Shown: in pieces, positions 1 through 11,671 of the stretch
How the letters are laid out: every line of letters begins with the position of its first letter
Position numbering within the stretch: the first letter of the stretch is position 1
Source: Rhizophlyctis rosea
Lineage: Eukaryota; Chytridiomycota; Chytridiomycetes; Rhizophlyctidales; Rhizophlyctidaceae
Direction: 5' to 3'
DNA length: 64,000 nucleotides
Assembly: GCA_027596075.1 (NCBI GenBank)
Contig: JADGJC010000077.1
Coordinates: 85,725-149,724 of the forward strand
The notes under the pieces: generated by a model
Database searches by the model: none
Told to the model about the DNA's origin: nothing
What the model saw: the letters and a program-made list of their open reading frames with translations, nothing else
Program-made: the position numbers and the translations under genes

Positions 1-172
1 GATGGGGCAACAGGGTCAGGGCATGAGGGCAGGAATTGGGAAGGGAGGTAACATTCTTGATGGGAGTAAGGCGAGGAGGGAGTTGGGATGGACGCCGAGA
101 AGTTTGGATGAGAGCTTGAAGGAGACTGTGGAGGATTTGATTCGGTGGGAGCATGTTAAGTTGAAGAAATGA
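1..172 (+). CDS. NAD-dependent epimerase/dehydratase family protein, 3' end only
   Basis: The open frame enters from the left edge and stops at TGA 170-172. The last 40 or so residues include SKARRELGWTPRSLDESL. That is the C-terminal substrate-side helix typical of extended short-chain dehydrogenases (dihydroflavonol reductase/epimerase type), where 'K(A)RRELGW.P' precedes the final helix. The Rossmann domain and the catalytic YxxxK lie outside the window, so the substrate cannot be named. The call depends on this one motif. Confidence 0.6.
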   Translation, partial: MGQQGQGMRAGIGKGGNILDGSKARRELGWTPRSLDESLKETVEDLIRWEHVKLKK

Positions 173-418
173 GAGAGGGGTGGATGCTGTTTAATGCGTT
201 CCATGCTCTATAATGTTGTATCATATTGCAATGTATGTAATATACTGTATGTAGTTCCATTCGATTGGTAGATGCCGACACAAGGGGAGGACTGACGTGT
301 TACAACAGACCTTGCTGTGGCATTTTGGGATTCAGCTAACAAGGTTATGAACGTGTCCGTATATGATGGCGTTGAGCATATTGCATAATTCAACTTTCAA
401 ATTTACAAAACGGACGGT

Positions 419-3400
419 TCATGCTTCCGTTGAAATCAGGCCTTCCATTTCCAAAAATCTGAAATGTGGTGATCAGGATTTCACCATCAGATCAGCCCAT
501 ATACAAAACAATCACTTACGTCCTTTCCATCTTCTTATACTCAATCTCCGCTTTCTCCTCTTCATCTTCCGCCTTTGTAGGCCCACCTCCACCTCCTCCT
601 CCAGCATCTGGCGTACCTCCTGCAGGAGCTGTTCCAGGTGCACTCCCTCCTTCCGCCGCAGGAGCCGCACTTGCATCTCCTTCTTTCTTTGCTTTCTGCT
701 CGATCATAGTACGGTGGTGAGAAAATATAAACAAGGGAAACATGCGTCGGCGAAAGTAAATCTTACCGCAGTCAACGCCTCCAACGCAGCAGCCTCGAAC
801 TTGCCCCGTTCCGCCGTCCGGAACTGTTTCCGTTGCTGGACGTACGCCAGTCGCCGGACCTCTCGGTCAAAGAATGTACGGACGAATTGTTTCTGGTAGA
901 ATGGATTCCAAACTTCATTTTTGTTTCTCAAAAGAATCATCAACACCACATCGTCGCACCTCATTCTTCGACGGTTTAATCAAATTCCTCGGCACTTCCA
1001 AAATATGCAGCGTCCCCTCGTCATCACCAGCCGCAATGAACTGATTGTGTGTTAGCGACTTGGTTGGATACTGATGTATCGCCATGTATGATACTGGGAT
1101 GGATGAGATGTTTTGGACGGTAGAGGGGAGATGTGATCTGGGATCCCGCATCATGAGCGCGTGTATCAACCGTACACAAGACATCAATCCACCAAACCTG
1201 TCCAGCAGATCCCAAATCTCCAATGTCCCATCCGCCTTTGAAATGAAGAACACGCCGGGTCTCGTTGGACTCCATCGTCCGCCAATGAGATATGATTGGG
1301 ATGGTGCTGATGAGAGGAGAGGACCTGACTGGACATGAACTTGAGTTTCGGGAACTTCAAGATATGGCGGTTGACGATCCTTACAGTAACACCCTCCTTC
1401 CACAAATGGAACGACCACCCTCCCACACTCAACAAAATGTCCGAGAAGAACGGTGAGCGCTGCAAATCACTCATCGGTCCGAAATGGTAACTGAATGCGT
1501 GCTCGACACGGGATGCTGTCATTGACGTTATCGTGCAATTAGACAAACCGCGACCCTCCATCACATCAAAGAATCGAGTAACACACCTTTCTCTTCACTA
1601 CTCTTCTCCGCCATCCAATTCGAGAAGATCAAATCTCCTTCCTCTGTAGCACAACAGAAGCGCGATACGGGACCTTTTTCCGTCGATGCTGAAGCCGTAC
1701 GTGGTTTTTCCGATGATGTTGGGCGAGCCTTTTCGGTTGATCCTGGTCGTTTGGTGGTTGCTGATTGGTCTCCTGCGACTCCAATGTTGGCTTGAATATC
1801 AAGATGATGGCGCTTACGACAGCTTACCTCCTGAATTGGTATCCTGGTGTATGCTGATTTTCGTTATTCCATAGTCGAATGTGTTGTCCATTGAGCTCAA
1901 TGGAATCTATTGCACAGGGGTTGAGCAAACGCTGAAGTGAACCAAAAAGAGCTTTACGTACCCTCAAGAAAGGACGCCACACCAAGTCAAGAGCAGCAAA
2001 GTCCTTTTTGTACCGGGTATCCCAGAAGCAAACTTGCCCGTCCAATGAGGATGTCACCAGCTGCCGATGCCCGTTATCGCCTTTGTCAAGAATCTCGCCA
2101 TGTTGTCCAAGCTAGGGCCAGAGTGTCATTTTCAGGAGCATTGATTGCCAACGTGCTATTGGCAAACCAGAGACCCACCTCCAGGTTTTTAGGAAGCCAT
2201 TGAACATCCGTAACAGGTGCACGATGACTGAACTCAATCGATGACACTGCCAACCAGTGAACAATCGGCACCTCCGTCTGCCGCTTTCCCTTATCACCAG
2301 TACCATTTCCCCCAGCCCCAACTCTTCCTCCTCCTGCAGTTTCATCCCCGCTTACATCTGCCGCTGACCCACCCCTACCGGACTTTCTGTTTGACTTCAG
2401 TTTATCCTGATATTCGCCTATGTCCCATAGGATTATCTAGAGAGAGTGAATGATGAGTATGATAAACAATGGGTTTGCGCACAAATTTAATACCTGTCCA
2501 TTCCGCAAACCACCAACGATGATATTCGGATCCGCTTGACTGAACTGAAAGCATCCCACATCTTCTGGTGCTTCCAACATGAGCTGTAACGCTGATCATC
2601 AGCAAAAAATAGCTGTTGTCGACGAAATGTTGGAGAACAGACCTGAGGAATGATCGGGTCATGGAAACTCCAAATCAGAATGAGAGCTTGCTTTGATCGC
2701 ATTGGGAAACCCCTTTCGACCCACTCGTCGAATGCTAGTCGTTGCGTGCATGATATTCCCACCACACCTAGTCGTTCAAAGTCAGCGCATTGGTGGACAA
2801 CTTCTTTCAGGTGACAAAGTCTAGCACCTTTGATAGTCGGGTGCCAATCCACGCAAGATATCGACTTGTCCTTGCTGTGTTTCAAATCCGTGAACGATTG
2901 GTACTCCTGCGAGAGGGGTGAGAATGTGAAGAGAAAATATCGAAAATCAAACGTAACTGTACCTGCAGATATGTATGTGCACCTTGCTCAAGGGTCATAT
3001 CCTCCTCCCCCAGATTCTGATAGTCATCTTCGAATATGTCGACCATGTTGTTTTGTTGGAGAGCTTTCTCGAACCTATACAGCTGTCTTCAGTCGAAAAT
3101 CACGGAAGATATTCGTACGCAGAGCATACCGAAGGGTAACGGCTCGCACAAATTCCTCGATGCTATCTGATTGCAATATCTCATGTCGCTGCTCTTCCGG
3201 CAAGAGTGCAGGTTCGTATTGAAGGGCAAGGTTCACAGGTCGGAACCTTGATGAAATCAAGCCATCAGCTCCTGACTTTATCACCCTACAAATAAATTTA
3301 CTAACCATGCTGTTTGCGAGATGCCATCAACAAGTTTCGGCACCGCCTGCACATAGTTTTCAGTGCCTCTCATGCGAGAGTCGATACCTCATTATGACGT

Positions 3401-4411
3401 ACCTGTACAGCAGCTGTAACCTCCATGCGCGTGATCTCATAGGTTGGATCTCTGAACGGACGACATTCCGTGAACCCATCATGTGCATCACGATCTCCAA
3501 ATTTGCATGGCCCTCCGAATTCACGCCGCTTCCTTGACACTTTGACATTGATCTGGATGGACATTTAGTCCTACAGATTATTCACCATTCGAAAGGAAGA
3601 ACCGTACCCACCAACTGTCGATTGTGAGTCACCGTTTCGGATTCGATCTCCTTATCACTGCCGAAGGAGACCCAGGGTTTTGACTCTGGCGGTTTTTTGG
3701 GTCCGGGGAGTAGAGCAACTGCTTCTTCAGACTCTTTTTGAATTGCGGGCTATGTGATCCGCGGTCAATTGGTGGACATTACGATAAAGGCGGTCAAAAT
3801 TGTCCTTACCTTCAGGATCACTTCCATTGCTTCCACTGTCACGCACAGTTGGAAGTTTGTGTCGTACTTGAATGTAGGGTCATACAGCAGCAGCATTTCC
3901 TCTTGCGGGAATTCCTATAGGGGAAGGTTTTATATTGATATAGTGGCCAGTACAGTCCGTCCAACTGCAACCTTACCAATATCTGCGGCTTCACCGGAGT
4001 GAAGTCACTGATGGCCGCCCTCGCATGCATATCCGCAACCAAATCCGCTTTTGGAATCATTTTGATGGGATTGTCTGCAGTTACATCCTCCCCCGCCTTG
4101 ACCTTGAAAAGCTCCTGCGTCATACTTGACAAGAAAAGTGGTACAACTCCAGGAGGTGGTCCGGTGGGTGCTGCCACGTCGCCTGCTTCTCCAGCTCCGT
4201 CAGCTCCTCCTGAAGGTTGCAAGCTCACTTCATCTGTTGCTGGTATGGCCTCCAAAACGCTTTTTGGCCGATCTGTGGCGAGGGATGCTTTTGAAGGAGT
4301 TCGCGATGGGCGCCGGGAGCTGCGAGATGCATTCTCACGACTTTTTGCCCGCGCCGGCGGAGCGTCGCTTGTAGAAGTGGGTTCAGCTCCTTCCGGCATT
4401 GTATCAGCCAT
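419..4411 (-). CDS. DNAI3: Axonemal dynein intermediate chain 3 / WD-repeat protein 63, inner dynein arm
   Basis: Multi-exon minus-strand gene. Exon 1 (3977-4411) encodes a Ser/Pro/Ala-rich N-terminus beginning MADTMPEGAEP. The next exon contains EFPQEEMLLLYDPTFKY, and a later one (near 3.6-3.7 kb) contains KPWVSFGSDKEIESETVTHN, both characteristic of the WDR63 N-terminal region. The WD-repeat part follows: SISCVDWHPT (about 2.85 kb), LILIWSFHDPIIPQ (about 2.65 kb), TSSLDGQVCFWDTRYKKD (about 2.0 kb) and RWSPTRPGVFFISKADGTL (about 1.25 kb). The last intron has donor GTAAGT just below 519 and acceptor TTTCAG near 467; the final exon reads FLEMEGLISTEA and stops at 419-421. In flagellates this protein is an intermediate chain of the two-headed inner dynein arm. 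Its presence implies a motile zoospore. It is divergent from the MYND gene, 397 bp away. I resolved only the first, second and last exon boundaries. Confidence 0.9.
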
Positions 4412-4808
4412 TACGCCAATCTTGATCAGGAACTCAAAGTGAGAATGGAAAAGAGGCTGATGTGAGGAGTGGAGTGTATAGGTCTCTGAATGAGGGAGGG
4501 GGGGGGAAACTGGGGAAAGTGTGGGGAAAGTGTTGTGTGGATTCCGGACGCGTGGACCCTTGCACAGCAAGACCAATACATGGCATGGCATGGCACATGC
4601 AAATGTGGCTTGGTGACTGCGCGTATCTTCACTCCGCGATCCTGGCCGCAAATTTATCCACAGGGTGCAGCTCCTCTCTTTCGCTTCCTTTCCCACGCAT
4701 CTCAGCAATCGTACCGTGCAGCCTGAGAACCGAATCATCAAGCGTCTATTGACAACCAGAGCAATAGAATAACAGAACAAACCACTCACAAACTACACCT
4801 GCAAAACG
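4412..4808. promoter_or_regulatory. Shared divergent promoter region, DNAI3 / MYND gene
   Basis: 397 bp between the start codons of two genes transcribed in opposite directions. It holds a G run near 4496-4506 and an A-rich leader before the + strand ATG. No clear TATA box was seen. Co-regulation is inferred from geometry only. Confidence 0.4.
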
Positions 4809-6099
4809 ATGCCGACGGTCAGCGACCAAGATTTCGACAACCATCGTAACCCTGACGGACGCTCAATTCATCACCTCTCCTTCACCTGTGCCAACTGCAA
4901 AAAGCAAGACGACAAGAGTCTGCTCCGCTGCACAAACTGTGAGGTCATGAGATACTGCAACAAGCAATGCCAACGCGCTCACTGGACCCAGCACCACGAC
5001 CTCTGCTGCCCAACCCGTCAGAACGGTTCTGGCACTGTTGCCGCTCAACACCGCGAACTGCGGAGACTGGACGTCGAAATTGAAAAGGATATGGGATGGA
5101 CATATCCCACTGCGTACAAATACCTTGACGTGACACCTTCTGACTGCCCCCATTGGGACGACATCGACTGGTCGACGCCAGCAGCTTTCGCGCGGTTCAT
5201 GAGGAAGTACAACGACCACTACATTTCAATCAGGTGCGGTCGTCGAACCATACACAAAACTACGCAAGTTTGCTGATTTAAGTCAATCCAATAGCTTGCC
5301 TCTTGTCAAATTTCTCTTGCACAACCACAAAACACGCGACGCCCTCGTCAAGTGTATCAAAAGCACCTGCAACCTTTTTGAAATGATCGGCCCCACGGAC
5401 AAGGACCGCATCCACGAATACATCCCATTTCTGTGCCTCCGCCTCAACCAAGAGGGAGGCTGCTACAACTTTGTGAAATGGTTCGCGACCTCTGGACGGA
5501 CTTTCGACAAGGCCACTTTGCAAGGACGGAACATCCTCGAAATGATCAGTGCGGACCCGCTCGAACGCATCGACCTTCTCCCGCACACAATGGATATGGT
5601 GTCGCTCGTGGCAGTCTTCCTGCTCAAGTTGAGGATGCTCCTGGACAAACAAGACATGGAGAAAGAAATCCAGAAGCAGGACGTCATGACAATGCAAAAG
5701 TCGGCAACGCCCCGCATCACGTACCGCTCCTCCATCCTGGCCTTCAAACCGGACCCATACGTCGAAATTCGCTTTCTTCCTCTCATGGAAGAACTTGTCA
5801 GCCTCTTCAACGTCATCGACCGCGGCAACAACCACTTCTGGCAGATCCTCTCCAGTCCCGAAGCCCATCTTGCTGTGAGCTTTCCCGACGACCCCTTGTA
5901 CGAGCATGGGTCTTTGTTGCAAGCTCAATGGACGGTTCAGATGTGTCTTGATGCGTGGAAGGAGACGGAAGGGGCTTTGGAGTGGGCGAAGAAGATGGCG
6001 AAGGAGAGTATGGGTAGGAATCTGCGTACTATGGCGGATCGGTTTGGGATTCCTGAACGGGCGATGTTTCAGGAAGGGCCTCGTGTGACGGTCGGTTGA
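4809..6099 (+). CDS. MYND-type zinc-finger protein, 409 aa
   Basis: Two exons, 4809-5233 and 5295-6099, with a 61-bp intron that splices AG|C to give Ser and stays in frame. Residues 27-66 form a complete MYND finger: C27-x2-C30-x10-C41-x2-C44-x5-C50-x3-C54-x7-H62-x3-C66, including RYCNKQCQRAHW. MYND fingers bind proline-rich partner peptides. The remaining 340 residues are helical-looking and I do not recognise a second domain; there is no SET or ankyrin signature. The finger is N-terminal, unlike the C-terminal finger of ZMYND10, so I do not call it that despite the dynein neighbour. It is convergent with galactokinase downstream. Confidence 0.85.
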
Positions 6100-6397
6100 A
6101 GGGTTTGGGATGATGGACGGGATACGTAGTGCCCTGCGGGTAGATGCTTCGATGTAAATAGACTAGCAGCTCTAGCATGATTGTTCCTGGCGATACCATA
6201 GCGCGAATAAAATGTACATGATCATCTTGCTCACCTGACTTGAAAGTGCCGGGCTAACGTGTTATGCATATGATGGAAACATGGCGTGCTCATTACTAAA
6301 TCAAAGACAGTTTCGGCTTCCAGCTAATGCGTCCGAAGTATATTCCAACTGGACAAAACCTTGTTCTTTTCAATATACAGAATTTCAAACGCCTACA
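6100..6397. other. Convergent 3' intergenic region
   Basis: 298 bp between the stop codons of the MYND gene and galactokinase. Only 3' UTR-like sequence is seen, including AATAAA at about 6207-6212, a plausible polyadenylation signal for the + strand gene. Confidence 0.4.
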
Positions 6398-8655
6398 TCA
6401 GACCCCACTCCCCTCCAAAACCGCACACCCACTGCCCGCCTCACTAGCAAATACACAATCCTCCAAGCTCACATCCCCTTCCTTTGTCGGGTTCCCCTCC
6501 GCGTCCCACCGCCCCGGCCATTTTGCCGCGTAGTATTTCGTCTTTAGCGTTTGGATAAATTCTGACACTGAACGCGCCGGAACGAGGGAAACTGTACACC
6601 CTCCCCATCCGGCGCCGGTCAGGCGCGATCCGAAAGCTCCAGATTGTCTGTAATGCAATGCGGAGAACATTTTGAGAATAGAAGCCGTTGGGACACGAAG
6701 TATATGTTGCATTCTTCAGGTTGGGTTCCATTACTTACCGACAGAGCGTAGTCAATTCATCCAGTTCGGGACAACTACAGTTGAAGAGGTCGCGACAACT
6801 GGTTTGACTAGCGTTCATCAAATCTCCGAGGTCCTATCGTGCGTCACTTCGTCAGTCTCATCACACGTACTTGAATACCCTCACCATCCATACACCTACC
6901 CTCAACAAATTCCCCTTGAACAACCCCTTTTTCAACCCACAAACATCCTTAAAACTCCACACCCTCGCAGCCTCCGTAACAACATGCTTCGCCCTCCTAA
7001 ACAACTGAAAAACCCCGCCCTCAGCTCTAACCTCAACCCCCCTAATAACCTTCTCCTCAATCTCCTCTACGCTCATTCCCAAAATACCACCAATATCCTC
7101 AAGAGTGTATCCATCCTCTTTCACCAATGTATCCATAACAACACCCCCAAAAGCCTGGAGCATCTCCAACTCCCGCCCCTTAACAACATCCAACCCTTCT
7201 TTCACAGCCCACTTTTCCTGCACTTCGCGGAGGGTTTCGGAGGGTTCTAGGTCTAGTTCTTTGGATAGGACGAGGGATGCGAGGCGGCATTCGATTGCGC
7301 GGAGGTTGTAGTGGATTGGGGCTGTTACGTGCTTGTTGGCGGTTACGAGGGTGTTGGCGACTACGAAGATTGGCTGGTCGCCGGGATTGGAGGGAGGGGG
7401 AATGGTGATGGGATCGGCGGAGAGTTCGGGGTAGAAGTGGATGATGAGGGGGGAGCCTTTTGGGGCCATGATGGAGATGGATTGGTCCATTCTAGTTTCA
7501 AGTGTCAACGCATATCAATTATCAATACACATGACATCAATATATGTTCGGCTTGTACCGATACATGGAAAAGCTAGCTGTTAAAATTGCTCTTACCCTC
7601 CGCTCTGCAATCCAGCATAACGTTCACTCCGTATGGCTGTTGTTACGAGCTCGCCCTGATCGAGTGAATTCCCGTTCAATTGAATGTCGTTTGCAACCAA
7701 GTTTCGGGCAACTCGCTTGTACTTGTGCGACGGCAATTTCTCCTGCTTACCTTCGTTTGCTCGCCACCATTCGCGGTCAAAGTCGCCAAAGCCGCACAAC
7801 AAACTAATGCGGAACTAGAAGACACACCGGCTCCCTAAGCGCTTATATGAGCCTTTGGAGCCAGCATTGCGGGAAGGTATGAAACCACCTACACCAGGCA
7901 CAGTCCCATCAACCATAGCTACCCAGCTCTTTGCCTCATCAAGTTTCAAATCTTCGAAAATACCCTATACATGAGTAGCAACATCACATTGGTGTGAATC
8001 CTCGGTCAAGATACATGAGAGTGTCAGATAAAAGGCAGCTATTTACCTTGTATCCACACTTGAAGTAGTTGCTCCATTCATGAATCTTCGGATCAATTGT
8101 TACTGCACCTTCGGCCTCATGATGGAATTCCCTTGTAGGGTACTTCGGATCAATGTTCGACAACACGATATGTGCGTCTTCAGAAGAATGTGTGTCTTTG
8201 ACTGCCACGGCCGTCTGAGAAGGACAGCGGGTTATTGATCATGCTACAAAGTTTGCTATGGCCTTCGTGTGGGACGCACCACAACATCACGATCTACAGC
8301 CATTGGTAGGACCGAATACTTCGAATAGTCTACATGTTCCCCTATTGATACCTTTGGCCTCAGAGGGGTATTCTCATAACAACACGGTTTTGGCGTGGAC
8401 GCTCAGGGAACCTACCAATAAGGTTCACCCGGCCAGGACTGCGGGCATAGAACTGTGGCTCCATTCCGAACTTTTGAGTAAACGCTTTCTTCAGGTCTGC
8501 ATAACGCTTTCTGTACGGGCTTTGGTCAGCGTCTTCTTGCCCGTGGTGTTGCACAAGGACACTACTTCGGCTCACCGCTGGAAGGGCACCACCGCTTCTG
8601 GGTATATATCCTCGAGCGTGGACACGCGGGGTGGTAGGTCGTCTGCTATGAACAT
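6398..8655 (-). CDS. GAL1: Galactokinase, GHMP kinase family
   Basis: Phosphorylates galactose to galactose-1-phosphate, the first step of the Leloir pathway, in the cytosol. Exon 1 (8576-8655) begins [21 protein letters not shown] 65-bp intron (8511-8575) joins in frame to exon 2 (8416-8510), which carries the sugar-binding signature [11 protein letters not shown]. Exon 3 (from 8341) continues [19 protein letters not shown]. The GHMP ATP-binding loop [18 protein letters not shown] is restored by splicing near 7.85 kb. The catalytic-Asp segment [13 protein letters not shown] is split across the intron near 7.5 kb. The C-terminal substrate motif [17 protein letters not shown] is at about 6.6 kb. 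All family motifs are present, so it looks functional. I chose the start because the longer downstream frame begins with GTG inside intron 1. Confidence 0.92.
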
Positions 8656-8709
8656 TGTTAGGTGTATGCGTCCGGTTATGTTTATGACTTCAGGATAAGG
8701 GGAGGCAGT

Positions 8710-9441
8710 TCAAGATGGTTTCGGGGAGATCTCTTGTGAAGGGAAGGGAGCTAGAGTGGCTTGCAATCTGAAACGTCGAGTTTGGGTCTGCAGGGTGACC
8801 CCTTGTCCCAGCAGAGCCAGCACGCGAGCGCGTTCTGAATCGAATTCGTCCACCACCAAGCCCCTCACACGCCAGGGTCTTAGTCCCTCATTCAATTGAT
8901 GTCGGTGCCTGGTCCCATTTTCAAGCCTATATACCAAGCGCCGAATGGTCCAATCCAAAGTCATTGATGTAATATGTAGAAATTCTAACGCATTCCTCCG
9001 GTCCTCCGTCCCGTTCGGCGTTCCCAAAAAAACATGACGGAATCTCCCAAACACTATGGTAAACCGATCCTCATCGATCCTCACATTCACGTGTATTGAT
9101 GGATGGCAGTTACTTACATCCGATCTTTCGGAAAGCATCACTATAAAATCAATAGCTCCGTCTAAATTGATGCTGCCGCTCCCAACGGCTTTTGGACCAT
9201 GATTCCTAAACGTGAGCTGGCACAAGAAGGTACCAGTAACGATACGTGCGCAGACACATCAGGCATCGACCCTCCACACCCTCATCTGGTCCCCTTCTTG
9301 CATCTGCCACCCATGACAACTAAGAAAGACGTTCAAATGAAAACGGTGGAAGTCGCTCAAGTTATTGCACCAGTTGTTGACACCAGTAGGTGGAAGCGAA
9401 ATAGTAGGGCATAGGAGTTCCTTCCCCTCTGCATTGTCCAA
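8710..9441 (-). pseudogene. Unrecognised ORF interrupted by an in-frame TGA
   Basis: One reading frame runs from ATG 9441 to a stop at 8710-8712 and is broken only by TGA at 9259-9261. The second half (about 180 codons) contains GPKAVGSGSINLDGAIDF and an Arg-rich tail; the first half is Trp/His-rich. I recognise no family. It could be a decayed gene, two chance ORFs in register, or a gene with an unseen intron over the stop. It lies 54 bp upstream of the galactokinase start on the same strand. Confidence 0.25.
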
Positions 9442-9595
9442 CCCTTGCTTTCATACCACGATATCTAATCAAATGGGCTTTCAATCTCTCCTTGACTTCT
9501 TTTTCACTTCTTCAGGAAGCTTGAGTGAATACTCTAATGCCGGAATCGATGCGCCCCATTCCGTTCCACATAGTACTCGGTATGACATCCTGGTG

Positions 9596-11088
9596 ACGGA
9601 TCTTTGGCCTTGACATTGCTCACTCACTCGTTCGTCATTTTCCATCCGGTAGGCCACGGAGACCACTGCAAGGATATGGCGTGTTCATAACCAAGAATCT
9701 CATAATCCTCATCTCAATGGCCATAACCATGAGGATGACGTGGGAAAACACTCGGGCAATAGATAAAACAGATATCTTCCAATTGGATTTAGTAGGTGCA
9801 TCACATGTCCAACAACTGACTAGCTTTCTCCACTGACCCATTTTGCTCCCTTATGTTTCAGGCATGGACTCTAGCATGGAATGACGCAATTTTAGATAAA
9901 CTCCTCACTCGTTCTCTAACGGTAACAAATCAAACGGGAAACCCATGGAGCACCTCCTGCGACGCATCCGAATACCAAATATGGAAGATCAAATATCAGC
10001 ATTGTCTAAACCTACTGCCCGCAAATACCACCGACACAGACAACATCATGTCAATAGTCCAATCTCGTTTCGACGCGGACGCCGCCTTACAAACTGCCTC
10101 CTGGGATGTCGCCTCTGCAGCAATCGATTTCAACGGCTCTCAGTACAACTTGAGTGCACAAGTAATGAATGACACCCTCTTATTTAAAGATGCCTCCCTC
10201 GCACACCTTCTCCAAGGCGTCGACACCCTCCATCGTACCACACGCGTGACAACATACCTCAGTATGGCCTCAATCTCCGCCATCGCACTCCTGGAAATAT
10301 TTCGTTTCATGTACGCAGTCTCAAAACGCCGAACAACATCAGACGCAACACTAGTCAGCACAACCAAAACATACGTCCGGGAACGCATAAAAACCGCTAA
10401 GGACAGAATCACTCTCAGCAATACGATATTGTTGTTTGTGAGTGTTGGGGCGGTGGTGGATGAGAGTGCAACGAAGTTCGTCTTATCCCAGAAGATGAAT
10501 GCGGATATCAAAAACATGGTCGGCTCCCTGCAGTTCTACAACAGTGCCTATGAGAGTCAGTTGTTCAATGAGGAGCTGATTTTCAGTGCAGGGAAGTTTG
10601 TTGCGACAGGGAATGAGGCGTGGTGCGTATTTTCAGTGTCAGCTCTCGCCAGCACGACGTCACTCGCCGAGCTGTTGTTGACCCATTCTCATATCTTATT
10701 AAACACCATTAGGGGTGATATGTACCGAAAGATAAACGACACTCTCAACAACCTGCCTGTGACATTCACGTCGGATCCGGGGGAATTCATCAAGCACCAA
10801 TTTGATATCATGTTCGAAGTCAATGATGTATTAGTGGGCTATGAGGTAAGTATCGTCGTGCACCTGTACTTATCCTTGCAGTGCTCCGTGGTTGCCGCCA
10901 CAACACATGAAGAACCCCTGACCAACAGTCCTAGCACCACAGCGAACAGCATTGACACAACCTCTAAACATCACAAACGCCTATTCAGTTCTATACAGCC
11001 CATCGTACCTGTAAGGCCCCCGTGGGAGCCCCGCGGGCCCGGGGGGGGGCGGGGGTTGCGGGGGGGGGGTTGCTGGGAGGGGATTTGA
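9596..11088 (+). CDS. Multipass membrane protein, possible sensor or receptor; 5' end unresolved
   Basis: A first exon, open from about 9596, encodes a hydrophobic stretch (VFITKNLIILISMAIT). It splices at TTA|GTAGGT (donor 9792) to TTTCAG|GCA (exon from 9862), in phase, across a 70-bp intron. The next roughly 120 residues are hydrophilic with several N-x-S/T sites and look extracytoplasmic. A second membrane segment (TTYLSMASISAIALLEIF) and at least two further hydrophobic segments follow. A 36-bp in-frame GTAAGT...TTGCAG segment (10846-10881) may be a mini-intron. After about 11010 the frame runs into Gly/Pro-rich G-run DNA and is probably not real protein. The layout of two helices flanking an external domain resembles eukaryotic sensor proteins, but I see no kinase or cyclase domain. 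No in-frame ATG is visible in the first exon. Confidence 0.45.
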
Positions 11089-11090
11089 TT
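11020..11090. repeat. GC-extreme homopolymer-rich patch
   Basis: CCCCGCGGGCCC is followed by runs of 8-9 G. The composition is unlike the flanks and resembles the sequence beside the assembly gap at 35.16 kb. It may be a collapsed or error-prone site. Confidence 0.5.
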
Positions 11091-11360
11091 GTTGTTTTTG
11101 CATGATTGTTTCGTGAATAGTGTTAGTTTTTTCGTTTTCATTCTTTCCTTTTTCTGTTTGGAGGATATGTGACGGGGGTTGGGTGGGTGATATGATAGGG
11201 TTAGTGCTAGTTACTTTCTTCTTTTTTCTCCCCCTCCTGCTGGCAGGAGGGTTTGTTTGGTTGATTTGCGTTTTTTATCCCTTTGTTTTCAGTGCTTAGG
11301 TGAAGGCTGGACCTTCGTCATTGTTCGTTTTTAAACAGTGTTGCTTTGTTGATTGCAGTC

Positions 11361-11671
11361 TTTTCATGTCCGTTTCTGTGCTGTGGGTTGTTTATGTCGT
11401 CGTATCGTGGGAGATTCAGGAGAACCCTCTGTCCAAGTTTGTGACAGATGTGTGCAAGTTATTCGGAATGTGCAAAGATGGAAAATGTGGCGGCCTGGAA
11501 GACAATAGTAGTTCTTCAGACCATCACGTGCGAAAGCTGCGTCCTTCACTCTACATTTTAGACGGCCAGAAACCAGTTTGCAAATTCATTCAAGACCACA
11601 ACGTCTCTGTATTATCTTACATGATTTTGGAACGGGGAGCTTACATACCTACAAAAGCTGTGATAGTGTAG
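11361..11671 (+). CDS. Possible 3' exon of the preceding membrane protein gene
   Basis: After a T-rich stretch with two acceptor-like ends (TTTTCAG about 11290; GATTGCAG about 11360), a frame encodes a hydrophobic segment (SVSVLWVVYVVVSW), then a Cys-containing hydrophilic tail with KLFGMCKDGKCGG. It stops at 11669-11671. A donor-like CT|GTAAGG lies at about 11010, upstream of the G-run patch. The join is conjectural. Confidence 0.25.
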
